From NCBI RefSeq assembly GCF_034259105.1, contig NZ_CP139478.1:631001-695000 (forward strand): a DNA stretch of 64,000 bases, read 5' to 3'. Shown one piece after another: positions 53,127-62,112 of the stretch. Both the position numbers and the translations under genes were made by a program. Position 1 is the first letter of the stretch; every line of letters begins with the position of its first letter. The notes beneath the pieces are model-generated. The model had not been told where the DNA came from and searched no databases. It was given only the letters and a program-made list of their open reading frames with translations. Origin of the DNA: Limosilactobacillus reuteri (GTDB taxonomy: Bacteria > Bacillota > Bacilli > Lactobacillales > Lactobacillaceae).

Positions 53127-54137
53127 CTGACACAGAAAACACCACAGCAATTATTTGAGCTTTTTGATAAGGCCACTGAAATTTTACAAGCAGCGTTAAA
53201 TTGTTCGTATTTAGATGCGCTATTAGAAAACGCAGAAAATATTATTGACAATAATACTGTTCGTGTTGATGACGGTGTTCCTGATGAAAAAACTGTAAAT
53301 GAATTGCAGAAAATATACCAAGAATTAAATTTACAAAATGTGAAGCCAGAAATTATCCGGCAAATTATCCAGCTGAGTTTTTTGAAAGTAATTCGAAAAG
53401 ACGCAATTCAGGCTAATCATCAAATGACTCCTGATACAATTGGCTTAATCATGGCTTTCTTAATTGAAAAGGTTACAAAAATCAAGGAGATTAAGAATGT
53501 TTTTGATCCAGCCGTTGGGACAGCTAATTTATTAACGACTGTTATGAATCAGCTTAAAGTAAATGGAGATAAAGACATCGTTGGTTACGGAATAGATAAT
53601 GACGAAGATATGTTGGAAGTTGCGAGCGTAAGTACAGAATTACAACACCTTAATGTAAAGTTGTATCATCAAGATGCTGTAACCGCTTTGGATATTCCTC
53701 AATGTGATTTAGCTATTTCTGATTTGCCAATTGGTTACTATCCGCTTGATGAAAACGCCAAAAACTATCAAACACGGGCTAAAGAGGGTCATTCATATGT
53801 TCACCATTTGTTGATTGAACAATCTATGAATTATCTTAAGCCCGGTGCATTTGGGGTATTCTTAGTGCCTAGTAGCTTGTTCCAAACTAAAGAATCACAA
53901 TCATTTGTTAAATGGATTCAGTCTGTTGCTTATTTACAAGGACTTATCAATTTACCAGCGGAACTTTTTGCTAATCCGAATGCGCAAAAATCAATTTTGT
54001 TATTGCAGCGCCAAGGCGGAGATAGTAAACAAGCAGTTAAAGTTTTGCTGGGTGAGTTTCCTTCATTTAAGGATAAAGAAAAATTTGCTTCATTCATGGA
54101 TGATATTAGTAAATGGGTAACAACGAATTTACGTTAA
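53127..54137 (+). CDS. ytxK: Class I SAM-dependent methyltransferase (YtxK type), CTG start
   Basis: The 336-residue protein follows comGG and precedes ackA, the conserved position of ytxK. It has the SAM motif I FDPAVGTANLL near residue 126 and the motif IV SDLPIGYYPLDEN near 197, like N6-adenine methylases. The frame is open and family-like from about residue 1 (TQKTPQQLFELFDKATEIL), well upstream of the first in-frame TTG at 53304. The only well-placed start is CTG 53127, 9 nt after GGAGG. Methylation target is unknown. Confidence 0.85.
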   Translation: MTQKTPQQLFELFDKATEILQAALNCSYLDALLENAENIIDNNTVRVDDGVPDEKTVNELQKIYQELNLQNVKPEIIRQIIQLSFLKVIRKDAIQANHQMTPDTIGLIMAFLIEKVTKIKEIKNVFDPAVGTANLLTTVMNQLKVNGDKDIVGYGIDNDEDMLEVASVSTELQHLNVKLYHQDAVTALDIPQCDLAISDLPIGYYPLDENAKNYQTRAKEGHSYVHHLLIEQSMNYLKPGAFGVFLVPSSLFQTKESQSFVKWIQSVAYLQGLINLPAELFANPNAQKSILLLQRQGGDSKQAVKVLLGEFPSFKDKEKFASFMDDISKWVTTNLR

Positions 54138-54177
54138 AGTCATGTGGTAATAAGTCAAGATGAAATTATCACTGACG

Positions 54178-54194
54178 AACTTGTTTTGACCAGA
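54178..54194 (+). repeat. Left half of the palindrome split by IS110
   Basis: AACTTGTTTT (54178-54187) is complementary to AAAACAAGTT at 55808-55817. TGACCAGA (54187-54194) recurs at 55801-55808. Removing one repeat plus the element restores a perfect 10-bp hairpin with a GACCAG loop. Confidence 0.8.
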
Positions 54195-54276
54195 TTTTTG
54201 ACGCACTTAAATAAGCCTTGATACCAAGGTGTTTTAAAAATTAAGCGTCGAGAATCAAGTTATCTTCCTATACCAA

Positions 54277-55509
54277 TTACCTCTTCTCCTGATAGATTTG
54301 ATGATTTTTGAGTAGGAAGAAAATCACCCTGATAAGTTTACGTGCGGTAAGAACGAGGGCGCGTTTTGATGGTGTATGCTTCACTTCTTTATATTTACGC
54401 TGATAATACTCGCCAAAAACTGGATCCTGAATTCTAACGCGGTTGGCAGCTTCAACCAGATAGTATCTAAGATAAGCATTGCCAGTTCTTTTGAGTGGAG
54501 TGTTGTCACTAGCGTAACCTCCGGACTGCTTTTCTCGCCAGGAAAGCCCAGCGTACTTAGCTAGCTTAGCTTCATTATCAAATCGGTTAATTTGACCAAT
54601 TTCGGCTAAGATACCAGCAGCGTATACTGGTCCAATTCCGGGAATTGAACGCAGAACTTCTTCCTCCTTACCGATGACTTTCGTTACTTCTTCAATTGCC
54701 TTGTCGAGGTCTTTAATCATTTTCTGAAAAGCTTTAATTTCCTCGGCATAAACTGAGAGAACAGTATCAACCGAATTAGCAATTACCTTGTCTAAACGAT
54801 AAGAAGCGCGAACTGCTTTTTGAATCGTTTTTGCCAAGGCTTCAGGGTTCGCGAAGCGACCCCGACCGTGTTCATTCAGGTAATCAGCTAAATCATTAAT
54901 TGAAATGTTAAGTAAGTCATCAGTGGTCATATCTTCGGTTAACAGACTCATCATCGTCGAACCAAAGACGGAGGTATTAAGTTCATCAGAAATCACTAGT
55001 TTATTGAGCTTATAATATAAATTCTCAATAAAGTGTTGCTTGGCGCGAACTAAGCTTTGAACAAGCTCATACCGGGAACGCGTTAATCGTTGCAGGGCAA
55101 TATAGTTTTCTTGGCGAACAATCCCTGTTGAATAACGTCCAACACGTAAGAAGTCCGCAATATAAAAAGCATCAATTTGGTCATTTTTATCTTCAGCGAA
55201 GACATCATGATACCGCTTAGTTTTCTTGGGATCGATGACTACTGATTGCGTATTAAGTTTTTTGAGGTCAGCGTCTTCTTGAAAAAACATTGCGGGGTGA
55301 AAACTGTAAATGGAAGTAGCTTCCATGCCAATCACAACTTGGTCGAGATGATTTGAATTCGCCGTGTTAATAATAATGGTTTTTAATTCGGTTGCGCCTT
55401 TCAAATCATTAACAAAGTTACCTTGAAAAACAACATCACATGTTTCTTCAGAAATCATTGAAGTGACTAAATCTTTTGAGCTAACGTCAATACCGACAAA
55501 AAGTTTCAT
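54277..55509 (-). CDS. IS110-family DEDD recombinase
   Basis: The 410-residue protein has the N-terminal RuvC-like DEDD domain (FVGIDVSSKDL with first Asp near residue 8, MEATSIYSFH with Glu near 62, DPKKTKRYHDVFAEDKNDQIDA with the last Asp pair near 100-115) and the C-terminal Transposase_20 domain (SIPGIGPVYAAGILAEIG near 288 and the catalytic Ser in KRTGNAYLR near 345). It is full length. ATG 55509 has AAAGGAGGCC 9 nt upstream. Such enzymes use a bridge RNA from the same element. Confidence 0.95.
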   Translation of the reverse strand: MKLFVGIDVSSKDLVTSMISEETCDVVFQGNFVNDLKGATELKTIIINTANSNHLDQVVIGMEATSIYSFHPAMFFQEDADLKKLNTQSVVIDPKKTKRYHDVFAEDKNDQIDAFYIADFLRVGRYSTGIVRQENYIALQRLTRSRYELVQSLVRAKQHFIENLYYKLNKLVISDELNTSVFGSTMMSLLTEDMTTDDLLNISINDLADYLNEHGRGRFANPEALAKTIQKAVRASYRLDKVIANSVDTVLSVYAEEIKAFQKMIKDLDKAIEEVTKVIGKEEEVLRSIPGIGPVYAAGILAEIGQINRFDNEAKLAKYAGLSWREKQSGGYASDNTPLKRTGNAYLRYYLVEAANRVRIQDPVFGEYYQRKYKEVKHTPSKRALVLTARKLIRVIFFLLKNHQIYQEKR

Positions 55510-55800
55510 TGGAATGGCCTCCTTTCATTAAAATTTACTGGTCTTAATCTGATCACTGCATGATAGCCCCTAATTACAATCACTAAAAACATCCTCGCAA
55601 GTATCAGTATTCATTGGTTAGAGAGTCAAAGCTGCACCTAATCCTACTCTGAATTAGCAAACTTTCTAATCGATACAGCATGTGAGTTCGAAAATCAGTT
55701 GATTGTCTGGGCGGCAGACTTTTTAAGTAGTTAAAACTACAGGAGAAAATAACCTATACCAGCTGACCAAAGCCAATGATAATTAGAGGTTATCATGCGG
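55510..55800 (-). ncRNA. Candidate IS110 bridge RNA region
   Basis: The 290 nt upstream of the transposase contain no gene but many local stems: ATGATAA/TTATCAT (55776-55796), GTAGTT/AACTAC (55727-55740), GTCTG/CAGAC (55705-55719), ATTAG/CTAAT (55653-55670) and an outer CTGAT/ATCAG stem enclosing a large loop (55549-55607). IS110 elements encode a bridge RNA at this position. The strand follows the transposase. Two 6-nt matches to the target core TGACCAGA lie in it (55764-55769 and, in complement, 55538-55543). Exact RNA ends are unknown. Confidence 0.55.
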
Positions 55801-55871
55801 TGACCAGAAAACAAGTTGTAATGTAACAAAATCCGTAAGGATATATTTATAGAATACGAGGAGAAAAGTCA

Positions 55872-57068
55872 ATGTCAAAAACAATTGCAGTTAACGCTGG
55901 TAGTTCAACACTTAAATTTAAATTATTTGATATGCCGAGTGAAGATGTAGTAGCTGAAGGTACGATTGAACGTATTGGTGAAAAGATGGGTCATGCTAAG
56001 ATTAAGTATGGTAATGGTCAAAAGCATGAAGAAGATAAGCCATTTGCTGATCATGCTGCCGCAGTTAACTACTTGTTAGATAAGTTAATTGAATTAAAGA
56101 TTGTGGCAAGCTATGATGAAATCACAGCAGTAGGTCACCGAATCGTTGCCGGTGGGGAATTCTTTAAGGATTCAACAATTATTGATGATGATGTTATTAG
56201 CAAGATTGATGAATTGTCAGAATATGCTCCACTCCATGAGCCTGCAGAATTAGTTGGTATTAAAGCTTTCCGTAAGGTATTACCTAATGCATTTGCGGTT
56301 GCTGTTTTTGATACATCATTCCATGTTGATATGCCAGAAATGAATGCATTGTACAGTGTGCCTTATGATTGGTATGAGAAGTATGGTGCTCGTAAGTATG
56401 GTGCTCACGGTACCAGTCACCGTTACGTATCTGCACGTGCTGCGGAAATGTTAGGAAAACCAATTGAAGAGCTTAAATTAATCACTATGCATATTGGAGC
56501 AGGTGCGTCAATCACTGCCGTAAAGAATGGTAAGTCATTCGATACATCAATGGGCTTCACGCCTGTTGCAGGAATAACAATGGCAACTCGTTCAGGGGAT
56601 GTTGATCCATCCTTAATTGCTTTTATGCAGGGTAAACTAAACTTATCCTCAGATGAGATGATTGATATTTTGAACCATAAGTCTGGTTTACTTGGTATTT
56701 CTGGTATCTCACCAGATATGCGTGATATTCTTGCAGCTGCTGAAAAGGGTGACGACCGGGCACAACTTGCATTAGATATTTATGTTAACCGCATTGTCCG
56801 TTACATTGGCGCATATATTGCTGAAATGGGTGGCGCAGATGCCATTGTCTTCACTGCCGGTGTTGGTGAAAACAGCATTCCAGTACGAAAGATGATCACA
56901 GATAAGCTTGACTACTTTGGCATTAAGATTGATCAAGAAAAGAACGACTGCCATGGTGTTGAACGTGATCTTTCCGCTGATGATGCAAAAATTAAGACAT
57001 TGTTAATTCCAACTAACGAAGAATTAATGATTGTTCGTGACATTGAACGTTTAAAGAAAAATAACTAA
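55872..57068 (+). CDS. ackA: Acetate kinase
   Basis: AckA interconverts acetyl phosphate plus ADP and acetate plus ATP. The 398-residue protein has the acetokinase motifs NAGSSTLKFKLF (residues 7-18), GHRIVAGGEFF near 86, VFDTSFH near 148 and HIGAGASITAVKNG near 211. The ATG at 55872 follows ACGAGGAGA. It is the usual neighbour of ytxK; the IS110 element now lies between them and begins about 60 nt upstream of this gene, so the promoter region on that side is new or shortened. Confidence 0.96.
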   Translation: MSKTIAVNAGSSTLKFKLFDMPSEDVVAEGTIERIGEKMGHAKIKYGNGQKHEEDKPFADHAAAVNYLLDKLIELKIVASYDEITAVGHRIVAGGEFFKDSTIIDDDVISKIDELSEYAPLHEPAELVGIKAFRKVLPNAFAVAVFDTSFHVDMPEMNALYSVPYDWYEKYGARKYGAHGTSHRYVSARAAEMLGKPIEELKLITMHIGAGASITAVKNGKSFDTSMGFTPVAGITMATRSGDVDPSLIAFMQGKLNLSSDEMIDILNHKSGLLGISGISPDMRDILAAAEKGDDRAQLALDIYVNRIVRYIGAYIAEMGGADAIVFTAGVGENSIPVRKMITDKLDYFGIKIDQEKNDCHGVERDLSADDAKIKTLLIPTNEELMIVRDIERLKKNN

Positions 57069-57182
57069 GTACTAAATAATTTGCTAAAAGATGACTAGTT
57101 GACAAGAAATGTTTGTCTCTAGTCTCTTTTTATTTTAGAATTTAAGATAACTATATTGCCTTTTCAAGAAAGAAGATTCTTT

Positions 57183-57791
57183 ATGAAGTTTTGTACGTCA
57201 GATACTCATTTTTTTCATGACAGTCTCCTTGGTACGAATAAATTTGCACCAAGACCATTCAATAATGTCGATGAGATGAACCAAACGATTATTGATAATT
57301 GGAATGATAAAGTTGGTAAAAATGATATTGTCTATCATTTAGGAGATATTGCTCTGTACTTTACTAAACCTCAACGAGATGCCTATCAAGCAATTCTTGA
57401 GGTATTATTACAGTTACATGGGCACTTAATATTGGTAAAGGGGAATCACGATAATCGCGCCCTTTTTAAGTATCTAGAAAATAATAATTATGAGTTTAAT
57501 GGACTTCCTAAATTTCAGTTTCATGACGTGGGGGTACTGTTAAAATATAATCACCGTCAATATTACTTAACTCATTACCCGCTTATGTTAGGAATAGCGC
57601 CGCAAATTATTAACCTTCATGGCCATATTCACCATTATTCTGTTCCCATTAAAGAAAATATAAATGTAGGTGTGGACGCTCCTGAATTAGACTATCTCGA
57701 AAATAAGCCTAAGTTTGGAGCACCGCTGAATTTTCATGAAATAGAAGAAATCGTGGCTAAGAAAACTATAAAGTATCCGGGACAAAAATAA
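57183..57791 (+). CDS. Calcineurin-like metallophosphoesterase
   Basis: The 202-residue protein contains the dimetal site motifs TSDTHFFHD (residues 5-13), YHLGDIALY near 55, KGNHDNRALF near 92, THYPLML near 128 and HGHIHHYS near 144. The sequence is close to phage- and Firmicutes-type phosphoesterases whose substrate is unknown. ATG 57183 follows AAGAAAGAAG; a longer frame to 57156 exists with no good site. It starts 115 nt after ackA and probably begins a small operon with yutD. Confidence 0.88.
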   Translation: MKFCTSDTHFFHDSLLGTNKFAPRPFNNVDEMNQTIIDNWNDKVGKNDIVYHLGDIALYFTKPQRDAYQAILEVLLQLHGHLILVKGNHDNRALFKYLENNNYEFNGLPKFQFHDVGVLLKYNHRQYYLTHYPLMLGIAPQIINLHGHIHHYSVPIKENINVGVDAPELDYLENKPKFGAPLNFHEIEEIVAKKTIKYPGQK

Positions 57792-57811
57792 TCAAAAGAA
57801 GGTGGAAAAAG

Positions 57812-58348
57812 ATGAATAGAGCTAAGATTCAAGATTATATTGATCAGCGTGAAGAGCAGCGTTCTTTAATCTATCATATTGAAGAAAAAGACCAGACACA
57901 TTTTACCGTTAATGGACATCCCTACGAATTAGTAAAGGACTATCGTGATGGCTTTAATTCAGGAAAATTCGCAGAACGGTTTAGTAGTGTCCTAAGTAAA
58001 TATGACTATATCGTTGGGGATTGGGGATATGACCAATTACGCTTAAAAGGTTTTTATGATGATGATAATCCCTTATTTGAACCAGAATTGGGTATTGATA
58101 CGATTGAGGATTATTTATTTGAGTATTGTAATTTTGGCTGTGCGTACTTTATTCTTCACAATGATGATGTTTGTATTCCACGGCACAGTTACCGTCAGCG
58201 TCGAAAGAAAACTACGCCAGTCATCCATGAACGGCGACGGCAGGTTAAACAACCGAACGTGCGTCAACGGCATAATCAGCGTGCAGAACGTGTAAAAAAC
58301 GGTCACCGGCAAAAATTTGTGATTCATCAACGAAAAAAGAGGAGCTAA
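57812..58348 (+). CDS. yutD: YutD family protein (DUF1027)
   Basis: The 178-residue protein has the YutD core (YELVKDYRDGFNSGKFAERFS, KYDYIVGDWGYDQLRLKGFYDD, IEDYLFEYCNFGCAYFILH) in its first 130 residues, followed by a very basic tail with many Arg/Lys/Gln (RQRRKKTTPVIHERRRQVK). In Bacillus yutD precedes yutE/yutF; here a NagD-type HAD gene follows by 8 nt, preserving the cluster. Its function is unknown. ATG 57812 follows AAGGTGG. Confidence 0.9.
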   Translation: MNRAKIQDYIDQREEQRSLIYHIEEKDQTHFTVNGHPYELVKDYRDGFNSGKFAERFSSVLSKYDYIVGDWGYDQLRLKGFYDDDNPLFEPELGIDTIEDYLFEYCNFGCAYFILHNDDVCIPRHSYRQRRKKTTPVIHERRRQVKQPNVRQRHNQRAERVKNGHRQKFVIHQRKKRS

Positions 58349-58356
58349 GGCAAACG

Positions 58357-59127
58357 ATGAAAGATTATCAAGGATATTTTATTGATTTAGATGGGACTAC
58401 TTACAAGGGGAAAAAGCAAATTCCAGCAGCCGGAAGATTTATCAAACGACTGCAAGATGCAAAAAAAGAAGTACTATTTGTAACAAATAATAGTACCAGA
58501 ACACCAGATTTTGTCGCTGAAAACCTTCGTGAAAATCATAATATTAATGTTACGGCGGAAAATATATATACAACAGCAATCGCAACTGCTGACTATTTAC
58601 GGTCAATAGCGCCAATAAAAAGTAAAATTTATGTTATTGGTGAGTCGGGATTAAAGTTAGCTTTAGAAAAGCGTGGTTTTATCTTGACTGATGATCAACC
58701 TGAATATGTCGTTGTAGGATTAGATACGAGTGTTACTTATGAGAAACTTGAGAAAGCGGTTTTGTTAATTCGAAATGGCGCTAAATTTATTGGAACCAAT
58801 GCTGACAGTAATTTGCCCAATGAGCGAGGAATGGTACCGGGAGCAGGTTCGATTGTAAAATTAGTAGAATATGCAACTCAAGTGAAACCTGTGATGATTG
58901 GTAAACCAGAAGCAATAATTATGAAAATGGCACTTGAAAGAGTTAAATTGCCTAAAGAAAGGGTAATTATGGTCGGCGATAACTATCATACTGATATTGA
59001 GGCAGCAATTAACGTTGGAATGGATAGTTTATTAGTTTATACTGGTTTATCGCGCCTAGAAGAAGTTAGAAAAGAAAAAATCCAGCCAACATATAAGGTG
59101 AATAATCTTGATGAATGGGAAATTTGA
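58357..59127 (+). CDS. yutF: HAD-IIA (NagD/YutF-type) phosphatase
   Basis: The 256-residue protein has FIDLDGTTYKGKK at residues 8-20 (catalytic Asp), FVTNNSTR near 43, the lysine region MIGKPEAIIMKMAL near 182 and GDNYHTDIEAAINVGMDSLLVYTG near 207 onward. The TIGR01457 class dephosphorylates small sugar phosphates such as glycerol phosphates or p-nitrophenyl phosphate. It follows yutD by 8 nt. Its end overlaps the next gene by about 17 nt. Confidence 0.92.
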   Translation: MKDYQGYFIDLDGTTYKGKKQIPAAGRFIKRLQDAKKEVLFVTNNSTRTPDFVAENLRENHNINVTAENIYTTAIATADYLRSIAPIKSKIYVIGESGLKLALEKRGFILTDDQPEYVVVGLDTSVTYEKLEKAVLLIRNGAKFIGTNADSNLPNERGMVPGAGSIVKLVEYATQVKPVMIGKPEAIIMKMALERVKLPKERVIMVGDNYHTDIEAAINVGMDSLLVYTGLSRLEEVRKEKIQPTYKVNNLDEWEI

Positions 59128-59764
59128 ATTTATTCAATGGGGGAGAGCAATCTTATTGACACTACTTAGTTTAGTTGTTGCAATTAGTAGTGCTCTTTTT
59201 ATCGTTATTAACATCTCACCTTTTTTTATAACAATTCCTAAGCACCTTTTAGGATTATCTGCTTCTGAATTAATGACCGATTATGGAAATGTTATTAAAT
59301 ATATCCAGCTTCCGACCCAGCGAGCCCTTGAACTAAATTATTTGCTAATTGCTCCTTCTGCGGTTCATCATTTTAAAGACGTCAAGCATTTGATTTTATT
59401 GAATGAAGCTGTGATGGTGGGTTCGATTCCGTTGTTAGTATTTGGATTAAAAAAACAAAAACGGCAAAATCAGCTCTGGCGCTTGATCTTACCGTTTCAG
59501 ATGTTATTTATTTTGTTGCTCTTTAGTGGGTTTATGGGAATAACAAATTTCAATACTTTCTTTATTAAATTCCATTATCTTTTCTTTAGCAATATGGATT
59601 GGCTATTTGATCCACGAACAACGCCAATCATATTACTGATGCCTGAAAGATTTTTTACAGTACTATTTGGATTATGGTTAGGATTTACATTGATAATCTT
59701 ACTTTTGATTTGGGGATGGATAAAGCTGATGTTAAGCATCTTCTTTAACAAAACGCGAACGTAA
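59111..59764 (+). CDS. TIGR01906/DUF1461 integral membrane protein
   Basis: The 217-residue protein has five predicted membrane helices (about 11-35, 95-115, 118-145, 150-165 and 175-205) with an extracellular loop containing PKHLLGLSASELMTDYGNVIKYIQLP, typical of DUF1461. The usual gene order yutD-yutF-DUF1461 is kept. It is of unknown function. ATG 59111 (or TTG one codon earlier) with AAGGTG upstream is inside yutF. Its 3' end overlaps the convergent DedA gene by 33 nt. Confidence 0.85.
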   Translation: MNGKFEFIQWGRAILLTLLSLVVAISSALFIVINISPFFITIPKHLLGLSASELMTDYGNVIKYIQLPTQRALELNYLLIAPSAVHHFKDVKHLILLNEAVMVGSIPLLVFGLKKQKRQNQLWRLILPFQMLFILLLFSGFMGITNFNTFFIKFHYLFFSNMDWLFDPRTTPIILLMPERFFTVLFGLWLGFTLIILLLIWGWIKLMLSIFFNKTRT

Positions 59765-60379
59765 TGCTCCAACAACGGCTGGAATTAACGTAACCACAAT
59801 AATTGCAAGGATGATGACAGAGAAGTGTTCTTTAACGAACGGAAGATTACCGAAGAAGTAACCACATCCACAGCAAAGTGCTACCCAGATAACACAACCA
59901 ATTACACTATAACGAATAAATTGCTTGTAGGGAAAACCAGAACCTGCTGCCGCAAATGGAGCAAATGTTCTAATGATCGGAATAAAACGGGCGAGAATAA
60001 TAGCGGGCGCACCATGCTTTTCAAAGAAGACTTCGGCACGTTCTAGACTATCTTTATCAATTAATTTACCAAAAAGTGAATGGTTAGAAAGACTCTTCCC
60101 AATCTTATGACCAATTAAAAAGTTAAGGGAGTCTCCACCCAAACAGGCGCATAAGAAAATAAAAATAAAAATCCAAATATTAAGATGATAACGTGGGTCA
60201 GCAGCTAGTGCACTTGCAGCAAAGAGAAGGGAATCTCCAGGTAGAAATGGCATTATGACTGCACCAGTTTCAATAAAGATAATAGCGAATAAAATTAAAT
60301 AGGTCGCATCGCCAAATTGATTAACAATCTGAATTAAATGAACATCAATATGTAATATAAAATCAATAAGAGTTGCCAA
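59732..60379 (-). CDS. DedA/SNARE-associated family membrane protein
   Basis: The 215-residue protein has five or six membrane segments and the DedA signatures FIETGAVIMPFLPGDSLLF (about residues 34-52) and the RFIPIIRTFAPFAAAGSGF stretch near 129-147 with the re-entrant Arg/Pro pattern. DedA proteins act in undecaprenyl phosphate or phospholipid flipping and membrane homeostasis. The start is TTG with AAAGGAG 6-8 nt upstream. Its 3' end overlaps the convergent DUF1461 gene. Confidence 0.92.
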   Translation of the reverse strand: MATLIDFILHIDVHLIQIVNQFGDATYLILFAIIFIETGAVIMPFLPGDSLLFAASALAADPRYHLNIWIFIFIFLCACLGGDSLNFLIGHKIGKSLSNHSLFGKLIDKDSLERAEVFFEKHGAPAIILARFIPIIRTFAPFAAAGSGFPYKQFIRYSVIGCVIWVALCCGCGYFFGNLPFVKEHFSVIILAIIVVTLIPAVVGALRSRFVKEDA

Positions 60380-60595
60380 AGTAATTCTCCTTTGTGTAAT
60401 AAGATAATACTGTTAAAGTGTAGCAAGATAGAAAAATGTTGTGAAGAGGCGTTTAAAACTTTTAATAATTTTTGAAAAAATATATTTATTGTAAGTATAA
60501 ATTAGTCGTGTGAGACTAGTTCATTCATAGTCAATGATGAAAGGATCATTGCGCCTTTTTTGAAAAGGCTGAATAACGTTTATTATCATAATAAT

Positions 60596-61874
60596 CCTAA
60601 ATTTCAAGAATAAGTTAGCCACTGGACTCAAATAAATAATACTGACCAATTGATTATTGGTTGATGGAGCTGTGATATCTCTTGGTAGAAGGCCTTACGA
60701 TAGATATCCATTGACGAATGTCCATTAAACATAGCTTGTGGATAGTGATTCATCCAATCATTAGTCGCTATGATCTGAGCACTACTATAGTTATTTATAG
60801 CTTCACCTTTGGTAATCTCCTTGCGGAGAAACCGGTTATTGATCTCATTGGATCCACGTTCCCAAGGGGAATACGGATCAGCATAGAAAACATGATCGTG
60901 AACTTGTGTTAACTCACTAAATTCTGAACCGTTGTCAGAGGTTATTGTCTTAAAGATGCGATAGTAAGCATCTGTGCCCATTTTCTGGCGTAAATTTATA
61001 AAGAACTGATTTACTGCATGCGCAGTTTTACCAGCAATTTTACTCGTGATATTAACTCGTGAAAGGCGATCAGTCATTACTAGTACAACACTGTCATTAC
61101 CGTTTTTCTGTCCCTGAACTGTATCTAGTTCCCAATGGCCAATTTCGGACCGTTGGTCCGCAGTTTGAGGTCGTTGAGCAATATTAGGCCCTAAGCACCT
61201 TTTAGCTTGCGGATGAGTTCGATGATGCTTACGTTTAGGTTTTTCAAAGAGGTCTAAATTGGACGTACGAAGCACACCCTCATTAATCCATTGATATAAA
61301 GTTACAACCGACTTTGGGATCAGGGTGCCATCATTCATTAAATCTCGAGCCTTATAAATAACCGCTTGTGGGGAGTAATGGTGGTCGTCAAACTCACCAA
61401 GCATTAGCTGATCAGCTAATCGTAAAAATTGCTTTGAAGAATAATATAAGCGACGACGACCAGAATGGCGGTGATGTTCAAGATATGTGGCCTGACCAGC
61501 TTCATAACTATAGATGTAGTAAGAATATTCGTAAATCTTACCATTAGATTTTTGACGACGAAGTTGGCGGACCGTACCACGGTTGAGCTCGTTATTAATT
61601 GTTTGATGATTAACTCCTAATTGGCGACCAATTGCGCGATTGGAAAGTCCTTGCGACTTTAAAGTCGCAATCATCACACGTTCTTCTTTAGTAAGATGAG
61701 CATTCTTTTTATGAGTAGTCAATAAACTAGTAGACATGGTATCATTTAAGTGCGTCATTTGACGGACATCCTTTCATATAGGTTTGGTTCACTTAATATG
61801 ATACCTGATGTCACGCCGAATGGCGTTTTTTATTTACCACCAACTGGGTGGCTAACTTCATTCTATAATCCACC
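60596..61874 (-). mobile_element. IS30-family element, 1,279 bp, copy 2
   Basis: This copy is the same length as 14669-15947 and inverted. It is flanked by TTATCATAATAAT at 60583-60595 and 61876-61888, a 13-bp direct repeat (a 14th base differs, A/C). The inverted ends share AAGTTAGCCAC. It is inserted about 55 bp upstream of the -35 of the first rRNA promoter, with the transposase pointing away from the rRNA genes. Confidence 0.93.
60628..61758 (-). CDS. IS30-family transposase (376 aa), copy 2
   Basis: It is identical to the product of 14785-15915 except for one residue (Gln in NHYPQAMFNG). HTH (residues about 22-50) and DDE segments ELDTVQG, TSDNGSEF and PWERGSNE are intact. ATG 61758 follows GAAAGGATG on the minus strand. 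Confidence 0.96.
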   Translation of the reverse strand: MTHLNDTMSTSLLTTHKKNAHLTKEERVMIATLKSQGLSNRAIGRQLGVNHQTINNELNRGTVRQLRRQKSNGKIYEYSYYIYSYEAGQATYLEHHRHSGRRRLYYSSKQFLRLADQLMLGEFDDHHYSPQAVIYKARDLMNDGTLIPKSVVTLYQWINEGVLRTSNLDLFEKPKRKHHRTHPQAKRCLGPNIAQRPQTADQRSEIGHWELDTVQGQKNGNDSVVLVMTDRLSRVNITSKIAGKTAHAVNQFFINLRQKMGTDAYYRIFKTITSDNGSEFSELTQVHDHVFYADPYSPWERGSNEINNRFLRKEITKGEAINNYSSAQIIATNDWMNHYPQAMFNGHSSMDIYRKAFYQEISQLHQPIINWSVLFI

Positions 61875-61929
61875 CTTATCATAATAATGGTAAAGTAAAC
61901 GAAAAAATAAATAAAAATCAAAAAAAGTG

Positions 61930-61958
61930 TTGACGAGGGAGTGAAATCCATGTATAGT
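61930..61958 (+). promoter_or_regulatory. rRNA operon promoter P1
   Basis: TTGACG (61930-61935), 17-nt spacer, TATAGT (61953-61958), behind a long A-rich stretch (61898-61926) that could serve as UP element. Confidence 0.75.
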
Positions 61959-62023
61959 AGTTATCGTTGTCAAAGCAGTTAAGTGCTGTTGAGATGGTTT
62001 AACAAAAAAGTTAAAAATAATTG

Positions 62024-62052
62024 TTGACATCGACTTGGCAATATGATATATT
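62024..62052 (+). promoter_or_regulatory. rRNA operon promoter P2
   Basis: TTGACA (62024-62029), 17-nt spacer, TATATT (62047-62052), preceded by an A/T-rich tract. Confidence 0.8.
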
Positions 62053-62112
62053 AATAAAGTTGCTGATTGAGTTATCGATCAAAAGGGATTCAAAAATAAT
62101 TAAAATTTCTTC

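Larger units (their letters stand above)
54195..55808 (-). mobile_element. IS110-family element, about 1,614 bp
   Basis: The limits follow from the 8-nt direct repeat TGACCAGA at 54187-54194 and 55801-55808; the true crossover dinucleotide lies within it. No terminal inverted repeats are present, as expected for IS110. The transposase leaves about 80 nt of non-coding DNA on its 3' side and about 290 nt on its 5' side. Insertion lies in the loop of a former perfect palindrome between ytxK and ackA. Confidence 0.88.

Noticed and set aside
60520..60565. Terminator near AATGAT...ATCATT before the second IS30 copy
   Set aside because: The 6-bp stem is followed by GCGCC before the T-run, and no gene clearly ends here on the plus strand.
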